In this document: positions 45,740 to 53,801 of the stretch, piece by piece
How the letters are laid out: each line of letters begins with the position of its first letter
How positions within the stretch are numbered: position 1 is the stretch's first letter
Assembly (NCBI RefSeq): GCF_003610255.1
Contig: NZ_RAPS01000001.1
Span: 62,001 to 126,000 of the forward strand
Direction: 5' to 3'
DNA length: 64,000 nucleotides
From: Streptomyces sp. TLI_171
GTDB taxonomy: Bacteria; Actinomycetota; Actinomycetes; Streptomycetales; Streptomycetaceae
Made by a program: the position numbers and the translations under genes
The notes under the pieces: model-generated
Told to the model about the DNA's origin: nothing
Database searches by the model: none
Seen by the model: the letters and a program-made list of their open reading frames with translations, nothing else

Positions 45740-47335
45740 TCAGCTCCCGCGGTGCTCCGGGTTCCCGTCGGTCGGGTGGGGGCGGACCGGCTCGTCCTCG
45801 GTGGTGATCCGGGTGCCCGGGTGGGCCAGTGCGCAGAGGAAGGCCGCTGCGAGGGCTGCGGCCATGCCGTAGAGCACCGGGCGGTTCGCGGCGGCGAAGT
45901 CCGCCCGGAGCGCGGCCAGCAGGCCGGGGTCGGTTCCGCTCGGTGCGGATCCGCCGGTGCTCGATCCGGTGAGGCTCCTGGTGATGTGCTCGGCCGTGCC
46001 GCGCGCCGCGGCGGCCGGGAGTCCGCGTCCTTCCAGGGTGGCGGTGATCCGGTCCGTCGCGGTGTGCAGCAGGACGGTGCCGAGAACGGCGAGGCTCACG
46101 CTCGCCGAGTAGTTCCGCACGGTCTGGGTGATCCCGGTGACCTCGCCGTACGAGCGGCCGATCGCCCGGTTCACCGCGTCCGTGGAGGCCGGTGTCAGCA
46201 GCAGGCCGATCCCGACACCGGCGAGGACGATCCACGCCCACTGCGCGCCCAGCGACAGGTCGGTGATCTTCACCGCCCAGCCCGCGAAGCCCACCGCGCC
46301 GACCACGGTTCCCAGCAGCATCGCCGGCTTGGCCCCGGTCCGGTCCAGGATCCGTCCGCCGATCTGCGAGGCGGGGCCGAACCCGGCGAAGAACACCAGC
46401 AGGTACAGGCCGGCCTCGTTCGCCGAGTAGCCGAGCGCGACCTGCGCGTACACCGAGGCGAAGAAGAACACCGGGACGAAGGACATCATCGCGAAGAAGA
46501 GCACCGCGTTGTCGACCGAGAACGCCCGGTCCGCGAAGACCCGCATGGTGATCAGCGGGTCGCGGCTGCGCAGCTCGACCAGCACGAACAGCACCAGCAC
46601 GACCAGGCCGCCGACGATGCAGCCCCAGGTCGCCGCGCTGTCCCAGCCCCACACCGCGGCCTGCTGCAGGCCGAGCACGCTCAGCCCCATGCCCGCCGCG
46701 ACGAGCACCGCACCGGGCCAGTCGATCGGCTCGGGCCGCGGCGTGTTCCGGATCCGGGCGAGGAAGGTCAGCACCAGGGCGACCACCGCCACCGGCACGT
46801 TCACCCAGAAGATCGCCCGCCAGGTCCAGCTGGTCAGCCAGCCGCCGAGGATCGGGCCGATCGCGGTCAGGCCGCCCGCCACGCCGAAGAACAGCGCCAG
46901 CGCCCGGCCGCGCCGCTGCACCGGGAAGACCTCGACCACCACCGCCAGCGCGGCGGGGAACAGCAGGGCCGCCCCGAAGCCCTGTACCGCGCGGAAGGAG
47001 ATCAGCCAGGGCTCGGCCGCGTTCCCGGTCGGCACCGCCCCGCAGAGCGCCGAGGCGGTCACGAACACCACGGTGCCGACCAGCATCACCCGCTTGTGGC
47101 CGAGGATGTCCGACAGCCGGCCGCCGAGCGCGAAGAACGCGGCGAGCGCCAGCAGGTAGGCGTTGACCACCCACTGCATCGCACCGGCCGACAGCCCGAG
47201 TTCGCGGATGATGCTCGGTGCGGCGATCGACACGATGGTCTGGTCGATGAAGGTCATCGCCACCGCGAACAGCATGCCCGCCAGGGCGAGCCGCTCGTTC
47301 GTGCCGCCGTTCCGTCCGCCGCTGCCGGCTGCCAT
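45740..47335 (-). CDS. EmrB/QacA-type (DHA2) MFS drug exporter
   Basis: The 531-residue transporter has 14 predicted helices. DHA2 landmarks: FIDQTIVSIAAPSIIRELGL (helix 1, with Asp), LGGRLSDILGHKRVMLVG (loop 2-3), FRAVQGFGAALLFPAALAVV (helix 4, R...QG), and the helix-5 antiporter motif GVAGGLTAIGPILGGWLTSW. ATG 47335 follows a GGGAAGGGGA ribosome site. These proteins export drugs or natural products using the proton gradient. A wHTH-like remnant lies directly upstream on the same strand. Confidence 0.93.
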   Translation of the reverse strand: MAAGSGGRNGGTNERLALAGMLFAVAMTFIDQTIVSIAAPSIIRELGLSAGAMQWVVNAYLLALAAFFALGGRLSDILGHKRVMLVGTVVFVTASALCGAVPTGNAAEPWLISFRAVQGFGAALLFPAALAVVVEVFPVQRRGRALALFFGVAGGLTAIGPILGGWLTSWTWRAIFWVNVPVAVVALVLTFLARIRNTPRPEPIDWPGAVLVAAGMGLSVLGLQQAAVWGWDSAATWGCIVGGLVVLVLFVLVELRSRDPLITMRVFADRAFSVDNAVLFFAMMSFVPVFFFASVYAQVALGYSANEAGLYLLVFFAGFGPASQIGGRILDRTGAKPAMLLGTVVGAVGFAGWAVKITDLSLGAQWAWIVLAGVGIGLLLTPASTDAVNRAIGRSYGEVTGITQTVRNYSASVSLAVLGTVLLHTATDRITATLEGRGLPAAAARGTAEHITRSLTGSSTGGSAPSGTDPGLLAALRADFAAANRPVLYGMAAALAAAFLCALAHPGTRITTEDEPVRPHPTDGNPEHRGS

Positions 47336-47418
47336 GCCGTTCCCCTTCCCGTCACCCGGTGCCACCGGGACGACACTGCCCGGGCGGCGGCCCGGCGGTG
47401 CGTTGCACCGCAGCGAAG

Positions 47419-47830
47419 TCATCCGCTCGGCGCAGGCCCGCCGCCGAGGGGCGCGTCGAGCACCGCCAGCAGTCCGTGGTGGACCAGCGCGCTGGGCAGC
47501 CGCGGGTGGTCGGTGAGCACGCCCGCGGCTCGCAGCCGTTCCAGGGCGGGCCCCGCATCGTGGCCGGTGCGCTCCCGCAGCCGGCCCGCCGACACCGCCG
47601 GGGTGGCGCGCAACTGCTCCAGGACGGCTGCGGCGGCCCGGTCGCCGGCGACATCGGCGAGCGCGGCGTCGAGCACGCCGCAGTACGCGCCGATGGTGGC
47701 GCTGCGGTGGCGGGCCGTCTCGGTGACGGCCCGCGCGAACGCCTCGCCCCAGTGGGCGGGTCGGTCCTCGGCGGCGGCGACCAGCGCCTCGTCGTGCTCC
47801 CGCCGGTTGCGGTGGACCCTGCTCTCTCCG
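47419..47830 (-). pseudogene. Winged-helix-like fragment without a start codon
   Basis: The reverse frame ending at 47419 encodes EHDEALVAAAEDRPAHWGEA, ARHRSATIGAYCGVLDAAL and a wHTH-like tail VSAGRLRERTGHDAGPALE, LRAAGVLTDHPRLPSALVHH. Coding bias is good, but no ATG/GTG/TTG with a ribosome site opens it: upstream residues are Arg/Pro-rich. It looks like a 5'-truncated regulator next to the DHA2 exporter it may once have controlled. An unusual start codon is an alternative. Confidence 0.42.
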
Positions 47831-48250
47831 GGTGGTGGGCCCCGGGGCCGCGCGCGGGCCGTTGGACGTCGGCGTGAACAGGGGACGGCCCGGGAGGCCG
47901 TCGCCCGTCCGGGCGCCCGGCGCGCCGGGGCGTGCGCTCCGGCGGCACGGGGCCGGAACAGGCCAGGGCCACGAGCCGGGCGCGGAAAATACCGCATTCG
48001 TCGTAGCCCGTCGGCGGGCGGCTGCGGGCCTGGTCGGCGGACCGGGCCGTGGCCGCCGGGCCCGCGGTGGTGGGAGGCGGGGGCGCCGGTCGGCGGGTGT
48101 GGGTTGGCGGGCCCGGGCGGTGGGCAGGGGTGCGGCAGGGCCTGACGGCCCGTCACCGGACCGTGCGCCACCGGCCGGGGGAGGCCGGTCGGCCGTCGGG
48201 GGCACGGTGCGGTGCTTGCGTGGGAATGTCGACATGGGGAGGGAGTCGCT

Positions 48251-48757
48251 GTGACGATCGTGGTGGAGGCCGCGGTGGCGTGTGCCGTGGCGTGGGCGCT
48301 GCGCAAGGCGCGTCGGGTCGGCGGGCGGGCGGACGCGGAGGTCGATGCGGTGCTGGACGGGGCGATGGACCGCGTGCACCGGGTGGTGGCGGAGCGGCTC
48401 GGTCCCGGCGGGGACGTCCAACGCCTGGAGCAGGAGGCCGTGTTCGCCGTCGAGCGGAACCCCGAGCAGGCGGAGCAGCTGGTGGCCGGCGGCTTCACCC
48501 GGCACAGCCTCGAAGGCGCCCTCACCGAGGCGGTCGGCGCGGACGAGGTGTTCGCCGTGCAGCTGGCGGAGGCCGTCGCGGCGTACCGCGAGGCCGCCGG
48601 GACGGCCTCCCCCGCCGCTCTCGGCGCCTACGGGGTCACCGTCGGCGGCGACCTCGACATCTCCGCCGACAATGGTTCCGTCGCCGGCGCGGTCATTCAC
48701 GTCCAGGGCGGTCTGACCTTGGGAAACCCTTCCGGACCCGTCCCGAAGGGAGCCTGA
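48251..48757 (+). CDS. Small protein sharing a strand motif with the NB-ARC proteins
   Basis: GTG 48251 follows GGGGAGGGAG and encodes 168 residues. An N-terminal hydrophobic segment (VTIVVEAAVACAVAWALRKA) precedes a helical region (DAEVDAVLDGAMDRVHRVVA, RLEQEAVFAVERNPEQAEQL). The C-terminus is GDLDISADNGSVAGAVIHVQ, matching SISADHGSIAAYRIDGPVTV and GDVANSATHGSVAANQINGP in the two NLR-like proteins. Short proteins ending in such Gly/Ser/Val strands are common in actinomycetes near STAND genes. The function is unknown; an adaptor role is speculative. Confidence 0.75.
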   Translation: MTIVVEAAVACAVAWALRKARRVGGRADAEVDAVLDGAMDRVHRVVAERLGPGGDVQRLEQEAVFAVERNPEQAEQLVAGGFTRHSLEGALTEAVGADEVFAVQLAEAVAAYREAAGTASPAALGAYGVTVGGDLDISADNGSVAGAVIHVQGGLTLGNPSGPVPKGA

Positions 48758-49009
48758 CCGAGCCGGGCGGAGCCGCCGTCGGCGGCGCAGTACCTGACGG
48801 CCCGTGACAGCTGCCTCGGCGGCTGGCCGGCCGCGGATCCGGTGACGGCGGGGCCGTGGAACCCCGGGCTCCGCGGCCCCGGAACGGTCTCGCCGCCGCA
48901 ACCGCGCACAGCGGGAAGGCTGCTCGCGCCAGCGAGGCCGAACCCTCCGCTCGGCGGGTGCGGAAAAATCGTGCGGGGGCGGGGCCGAGGTCGGACTAGC
49001 GTGGCGGCC

Positions 49010-49513
49010 ATGACGGAACGGGTGGTCACGGTGGTGCTGATGTGCGGGCTCCCGGGGGCGGGCAAGACGACGTACGCGGAGCGGCTGGTCCGGCGCGGCT
49101 ACGCGCGGCTGTCGATCGACGAGGTGGTCTGGCAGCGGCTCGGGCAGCGGGACGCCGGGCGGGTGCTGGACTCCGAGGCGTACGACCGGCTCAAGGACGA
49201 GGTCCGGCGCGAGCAGCGGCGGGAGTTGGTCGAGCTGATGGCCGCCGGTCGTGACGTCGTCGTGGACTACAGCTTCTGGAACCGCGCCTCCCGCGACGAC
49301 TACAAGGCCCTGGTCGAGAGCCACGGCCACCGGTGGGAGCTGGTGCACCTGAAGGCCGACCGGACGACCCTGGAGCGCCGGCTGGAGGTGCGCAGCCGCG
49401 AGGCGGGCCCGAACGCGGTCACCGTCGACACGGCGCTCTTCGACCGGTACTTCACCGACTTCGAGGAGCCGCACGGCGAAGGCGAGCAGGTCGTCGTGCA
49501 GTCCCCCGCCTGA
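49010..49513 (+). CDS. P-loop kinase-like protein
   Basis: The 167-residue protein has an early Walker A, VVTVVLMCGLPGAGKTTYAE (about 5-24), a DVVVDYSFWNRASRDDYKAL strand equivalent to Walker B, and the lid-like arginines TTLERRLEVRSREAG. This is the AAA_33/zeta-toxin-like small-molecule kinase fold. The substrate is not identifiable and no antitoxin partner is visible. TAGCGT lies 7 nt before the ATG, suggesting a leaderless transcript. Confidence 0.85.
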   Translation: MTERVVTVVLMCGLPGAGKTTYAERLVRRGYARLSIDEVVWQRLGQRDAGRVLDSEAYDRLKDEVRREQRRELVELMAAGRDVVVDYSFWNRASRDDYKALVESHGHRWELVHLKADRTTLERRLEVRSREAGPNAVTVDTALFDRYFTDFEEPHGEGEQVVVQSPA

Positions 49514-49819
49514 CGGCGGCGGTCTGCGTCCCTGTCCGGCTCCTGCCGCTACCTCCCGGGGGACGTACGGCGGGCCGAGTTCTGGAGCGTGCTCCGGACG
49601 AACGTCGCCGGCACGGTCTTCCTACCGGGGTTGCTCTGCGACGTGGCCTGCTGGTCGGCTCCGTCAGGTTCGTCCGCAACGAGGTGGCGATCCGTCACTG
49701 ACCCGTCGGGGAGCGGTACTTCGCCGTTTCGGGGCTGCGCCGTGCCCGTGCGGCCGACGTTCTTGGCGGATGCTCGCAGGGGCCTGCGGCCGGTACCGCC
49801 GCCGCGAGAGGATGCGGGC

Positions 49820-50305
49820 ATGGACGACGTGGTGACTGCTGCGCTGGTCGCGTTCGTGCGCGACTGCCTGGCCGAGGACGAGCGGGTGGCGCGGGCCGCG
49901 AGCCCCGGGCCCTGGGTGCTCGACTCCGGGGCGTGGCCGGTGGTGATCCGCGGCGGCGGCACGGCCGTGGTCGCCGAGGTCCGCGAGGCGGGAGCGAACG
50001 CCGCGCACCTCGCCCGCCACGACCCGCAGCGCGTACTGGTCGAGGTCCACGCGAAGCGACAGCTCCTCGATGCCGCAGGTGCCGGGTGCGGAGCCGCCTG
50101 CCGCACCGAGCACTCCTTCGACCGGGCCTGCGCCCTGCACTGGATGGGCCCGGTCCACGAGCGGGACGGCGTCCGCTGGTTGGTGGACGACACCGGTGCC
50201 CGCCATGCCCCGCCGCCCGTCACCTCCGACCAGGTCCTGCGCCTGCTCGCCCTGTCCTACGCCCGCCACCCGGCCTACCGCCGCGAGTGGGCACCGGGCC
50301 GTTAG
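49820..50305 (+). CDS. DUF6221-family protein
   Basis: The 161-residue product reads MDDVVTAALVAFVRDCLAED followed by the family hallmarks EDERVARAASPGPW, HLARHDPQRVLVEVHAKRQL, and the C-terminal VLRLLALSYARHPAYRREW. DUF6221 is common on actinomycete chromosomes and mobile regions; its role is unknown. ATG 49820 follows GAGAGGATG. The 360 bp after it (50306-50666) contain no supportable gene. Confidence 0.8.
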   Translation: MDDVVTAALVAFVRDCLAEDERVARAASPGPWVLDSGAWPVVIRGGGTAVVAEVREAGANAAHLARHDPQRVLVEVHAKRQLLDAAGAGCGAACRTEHSFDRACALHWMGPVHERDGVRWLVDDTGARHAPPPVTSDQVLRLLALSYARHPAYRREWAPGR

Positions 50306-50666
50306 GCCCTCTCGTCCGGATCTTGCCGGGCGCGCGCCGCCGGATCATCCCTCCCCCAGCCCCAAGGGGCCGATCGGTGGGACGGCGCTGGGCGTCGTCC
50401 CGGTGCCCCGGACGGGCCGCTGCGCCGCCGACCGGAGTGGGGTGTCCGTCCGGTTCGGCGCGGCCGGGGCCGCGGACGGCGCGCCCCGTGCCCGCGCCGC
50501 GGGCCGACGCGCTGCCTGTTCGCCTGGCTGCTCCCCCTCGTGCGCCCGGCGATCGACTCCTGCGACCGGACGGCCGCGGCCGGCGGCTGTTCGACGCGCC
50601 GGGCGGCCGACGGGGTCGGAGAATGACGGGGAAATCCGCTGTCCGCGTCCGACCGGGAGGGTCGCC

Positions 50667-50891
50667 GTGAAAGACCTGGAGTTCACGCAGAAGCGCACGC
50701 TGTCGAATGCCGAGGCCGCCGATCAGCTGGAGGCGCTGGCCGCCGCGATCCGGCGGGGCGGCCAGGCGGAGCTGGAGCTCGGGCCCGGCCGGCTGACCGT
50801 CCGGATCCCCGAGGAGCTCCACACCGAGATCGAGGTGGAGTTGGAGGACGGCGGGATCGAGCTGGAGATCGAGATGTCGTGGCGTACTTAG
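50667..50891 (+). CDS. Amphi-Trp domain protein
   Basis: The 74-residue protein starts at GTG 50667 after GGGAGGG. It has the amphi-Trp pattern: KDLEFTQKRTLSNAEAADQL (helix), LELGPGRLTVRIPEELHTEI and VELEDGGIELEIEMSW, an amphipathic strand ending in Trp. The family is small and widespread, sometimes encoded in sets, with unproven function. It is convergent with the TetR gene, 17 bp apart. Confidence 0.82.
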   Translation: MKDLEFTQKRTLSNAEAADQLEALAAAIRRGGQAELELGPGRLTVRIPEELHTEIEVELEDGGIELEIEMSWRT

Positions 50892-50908
50892 CGGCGCCGG
50901 GCGACCGG

Positions 50909-51514
50909 TCAGCCCACGGCGGGCGCTCCGGGGGCCCCGGGCGTGAGGCCGGCCAGGATGTGCCGTACGAGGCCCGGGACCTGCTGCATCTCGGCGTCGC
51001 TGAAGCCCAGCAGGAAGCGGTAGTACACGGGTCCGTAGAAGAGGTCGACCAGGGTGCGGGTGGGCAGGTCGGACCGGACCTGCCCGGCGGCGACCGCGCG
51101 GTCGAGGCGTTCGGCGCACTGCCGGGCGCGGGGTTCGACGATGGTCTCCCGGACGGCGAGCCGCAGCCGCTCGTCGCCCTGGGCCTCGGCGATGATGCCG
51201 CGGTAGAGGCGGCCGATGTCGCTGGCGAACATGCCGGTGACGGCGGTGATCTGGGTGGCCAGGTCGGCGGCGATGTCGCCGGTGTCGGGGAAGTCGGTGG
51301 TGGCGCCGATCCGCTCGTTGAGCGCGTCGAGGGCGACGGCGCCCTTGGAGGGCCACCAGCGGTAGATCGTGGGCTTGCCGACGCCGGCCTGGGCGGCGAT
51401 GGCCTCGATGGTGACCTTCGCGTAGCCCTTGCGGACGGCGAGGTCGTGGACCGCGTCCAGGATCGCCCGGCGGGCGCGTTCGCTGCGGCGGTCGGCGTTG
51501 GGCTCGGGCGTCAT
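50909..51514 (-). CDS. TetR-family regulator
   Basis: The 201-residue regulator (MTPEPNADRRSERARRAILD) has the HTH IEAIAAQAGVGKPTIYRWWP (about 37-56) and a TetR_C-like domain (VDLFYGPVYYRFLLGFSDAE). ATG 51514 has TAGGGT 7 nt upstream. A perfect 22-bp palindrome in the divergent region at 51591-51612 is the likely operator for the carboxymuconolactone-decarboxylase-like gene. Confidence 0.92.
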   Translation of the reverse strand: MTPEPNADRRSERARRAILDAVHDLAVRKGYAKVTIEAIAAQAGVGKPTIYRWWPSKGAVALDALNERIGATTDFPDTGDIAADLATQITAVTGMFASDIGRLYRGIIAEAQGDERLRLAVRETIVEPRARQCAERLDRAVAAGQVRSDLPTRTLVDLFYGPVYYRFLLGFSDAEMQQVPGLVRHILAGLTPGAPGAPAVG

Positions 51515-51553
51515 GGCGCTCACCCTACCCCAGACGTGACGTTACGTTTCGTA

Positions 51554-51612
51554 TTGACAGATTTTCGCTGGCCGCCCTAGCCTTCCATTGCGTGACGGAA
51601 CGTTCCGTCACG
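51554..51612 (+). promoter_or_regulatory. Promoter and perfect 22-bp TetR operator
   Basis: TTGACA (51554-51559) and TAGCCT (51578-51583) are 18 nt apart. The palindrome 51591-51612, core GACGGAACGTTCCGTC, is perfect over 22 bp and covers the transcription start of the downstream gene. The same GGAAC/GTTCC half-site occurs in the TetR/aldo-keto reductase gap at 61383-61424. Confidence 0.72.
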
Positions 51613-51645
51613 CCCCTGGCCCATCCCGAACGGAAGCTGGTCACC

Positions 51646-52509
51646 GTGTCCCACCCGTCGCACTCCCCCGCCCCCGGCTCCACAACCGGTTCCGCCTCCA
51701 CCGACCGCTTCGAGCGCGGGCGCGCCGTCCTCGCCCGGGTGGCCGGCCCCGACGGCCCGCAGCTGCTGGACAGCCTCGCGGAGACCGCACCCGCCCTGGC
51801 CCGGCTGACCGTCGAGTTCGGCTACGGCGACATCTACAGCCGCCCGGGCCTGACGCTGGCCCAGCGCCAGATCGCCACCGTCGCCGCGCTCACCGCGCTG
51901 GGCAACGCCGCCCCGCAGCTGCGCTTCCACATCGACGGCGCCCTCAACGTCGGGGTCACCCCCGTCGAGGTGGTCGAGACGATCATGCACCTGAGCGCCT
52001 ACGCCGGGTTCCCCGCCGTCCTCAACGCCATCGCCGTCGCCCGGGAGGTCTTCGCCGCCCGGCCCGGGCTCGACTGGACCCCGCAGGACAGCCAGGTCCG
52101 GCCGGACGAGACCGGCGAGGAGCGGTACGCGCGGGGCCTCGCGGTCCTGGAGCGCGTGGACGGGCACGCCGGCGAGCAGGTGGTCGCCTCCCTCGCCGCG
52201 ATCGCCCCCGACCTGGCGCGCCACATCGTCGAGTTCGCCTTCGCCGACCTCTACGACCGGCCCGGCCTGGACCTGAAGAGCCGCGAACTCGCCACCGTCG
52301 CCGCCTGCACCGCCATGGGCACCTGCGCACCCCAGCTCCGCGTCCACCTGCACGGCCTGCTCAACGTCGGCGGCACCCGCGAGGAGGCGATCGAGGTGAT
52401 CACCCAGATGGCCGGCTACGCCGGGTTCCCGGCCGCCCTCAACGCCGTCGCCGCCGCCCGCGAGGTCTTCGCCGAACGCGACGCCCGGGCCGCGGGCCCG
52501 ACCGAGTGA
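51646..52509 (+). CDS. Tandem carboxymuconolactone-decarboxylase-like protein
   Basis: The 287-residue protein contains two CMD/AhpD-like repeats, with matching blocks LTVEFGYGDIYSRPGLTLAQ / IVEFAFADLYDRPGLDLKSR and LRFHIDGALNVGVTPVEVVE / LRVHLHGLLNVGGTREEAIE. The CxxC of AhpD peroxidases is absent, so it is closer to the gamma-carboxymuconolactone decarboxylase branch. It could act in aromatic or quinone detoxification; the substrate is unknown. GTG 51646 is preferred because the upstream GTG 51592 lies inside the operator. Regulated by the divergent TetR. Confidence 0.87.
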   Translation: MSHPSHSPAPGSTTGSASTDRFERGRAVLARVAGPDGPQLLDSLAETAPALARLTVEFGYGDIYSRPGLTLAQRQIATVAALTALGNAAPQLRFHIDGALNVGVTPVEVVETIMHLSAYAGFPAVLNAIAVAREVFAARPGLDWTPQDSQVRPDETGEERYARGLAVLERVDGHAGEQVVASLAAIAPDLARHIVEFAFADLYDRPGLDLKSRELATVAACTAMGTCAPQLRVHLHGLLNVGGTREEAIEVITQMAGYAGFPAALNAVAAAREVFAERDARAAGPTE

Positions 52510-52731
52510 CCCCTCGCCGCTCCGCCACCGGACGGGCGTCGGCCACCGCCCCCGCGAACCCCACGGCTCGCCGCGCAGGCTGTGGAGAGCCGACCTGACG
52601 GTGGGTCACCCCGCGGCGGGGCGTGCCCCGCACGGGTGCCCGAACACGGCCCGACCGCAGCCGATCCGGCATGTCCTCGGCAGATCCGGGCAGTCGCGCG
52701 GAGTACCGTTCGCGCCGCCCGGGAGGCCCCG

Positions 52732-52881
52732 ATGACCACACTGCTCCTGCTGATCCCGCTCTCGCTCGCCGCGATCCTCACCGCCACCGCACCCTCCCTC
52801 CCCCGCCGCCACCGCCGCCGCCCGCGCACCACCCCCGCCCTCCAGCACCCCCGCGCCCGCCACGCACGCCGCACCGACTGA
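52732..52881 (+). CDS. Small hydrophobic/basic peptide
   Basis: ATG 52732 follows GGGAGG and encodes 49 residues: one membrane helix (TTLLLLIPLSLAAILTATAP) and an Arg/Pro/His-rich tail. It could be a small membrane protein. Its short length and the decayed surroundings keep confidence low. Confidence 0.42.
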   Translation: MTTLLLLIPLSLAAILTATAPSLPRRHRRRPRTTPALQHPRARHARRTD

Positions 52882-52984
52882 TCCCCCGCCGCCGCGGAAC
52901 CACCGCCGCTCCGGCCGGGTCGGGCCTCGCCCATCACGGCTCGTACGTCGGTCCCCCTCGGCCTCCCGCTCCAGGACCAGGACC

Positions 52985-53130
52985 GAGCAGCCGCCCCGGT
53001 CCCGTGGCCGGCCGCTCGGTGAGGGCCCGCACCGTCAGGGCGCGTTCGCCGCCGGTGTCGAGGAAGTCGACGGCGGTGTCGATGATCTGCTCCCGGGAGA
53101 GCACCTGGTTGCGCCGCGCGGCCGTGCTCC
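52985..53130 (-). pseudogene. TetR N-terminal remnant
   Basis: The reverse frame reads LSREQIIDTAVDFLDTGGER then ALTVRALTERPATGPG, the start of a TetR HTH, and degenerates into Gly/Pro-rich residues with no ligand domain. Residues upstream of LSREQ do not resemble a regulator. It is a broken gene at the edge of a decayed segment. Confidence 0.5.
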
Positions 53131-53299
53131 GCGAGGCGGACACGTTCGGAGCACTGGACCACATGGGTGCAGCGCACCAAGCGGGGCTGGCCCGCCCCGG
53201 CTCCCCGATGATCGGGGTCCGGTTCGCTTTCATGGCGTCATGAGTCGTGATTCGGAGTGCTCATCGAGCTGGTGCCGCGGGTGCGGGACGGCGGGCGCA

Positions 53300-53645
53300 C
53301 CGGCCCTCCTGGCTGCAGCTCTGCCGGGCAGTGCTTCACGCGGCGGGATCGGTCGTCGCGCTGATGTTCCTGTCATCCGGTCGCCCTTCCCGACCGTACG
53401 GCCGGTGGAGGCGCTGGCCGTCAGCCTGCCGAAGTTCGCCGGCACCTACGCGGTGCTCGGCGCGATGTCGGACGGCAACTTCGGCCAGCACCTGTCCCAC
53501 ACCGACAGCCTGTACTTCACCGTCACGGTGTTCTCCACCGTCGGCTTCGGCGACATCACCGCCAGGACCCCGGGCGCCCGCCTGGTGGTCACCGGACAGA
53601 TGATCGCCGACCTGGTCGTCCTCGGCGTCGCGGTCCGGTCATCGT
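53300..53645 (+). pseudogene. Two-TM potassium-channel remnant
   Basis: One frame has WLQLCRAVLHAAGSVVALMF (first helix, near 53310). A second frame, from about 53400, reads RPVEALAVSLPKFAGTYAVL, then the pore region DSLYFTVTVFSTVGFGDITA, with the TVGFGD selectivity filter, and a second helix VVTGQMIADLVVLGVAVR. The helices between are missing and the frame changes, so an internal deletion or frameshift has broken a two-pore-type channel gene. Confidence 0.65.
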
Positions 53646-53801
53646 GGGCGCGGTCCGCCGCCACCGTTCCTGACGTCCGGAGACGGCGGGCACGCGGGGT
53701 GGCTCCTGAACGCTGCGGGAACGCTGCGGGTTTCGCCGGAGCGCGTGGAGCACCAGCCTGGTGGGCGGAGGCGTCCGCTTCCCGTACCCGAGGAGCGCAC
53801 G

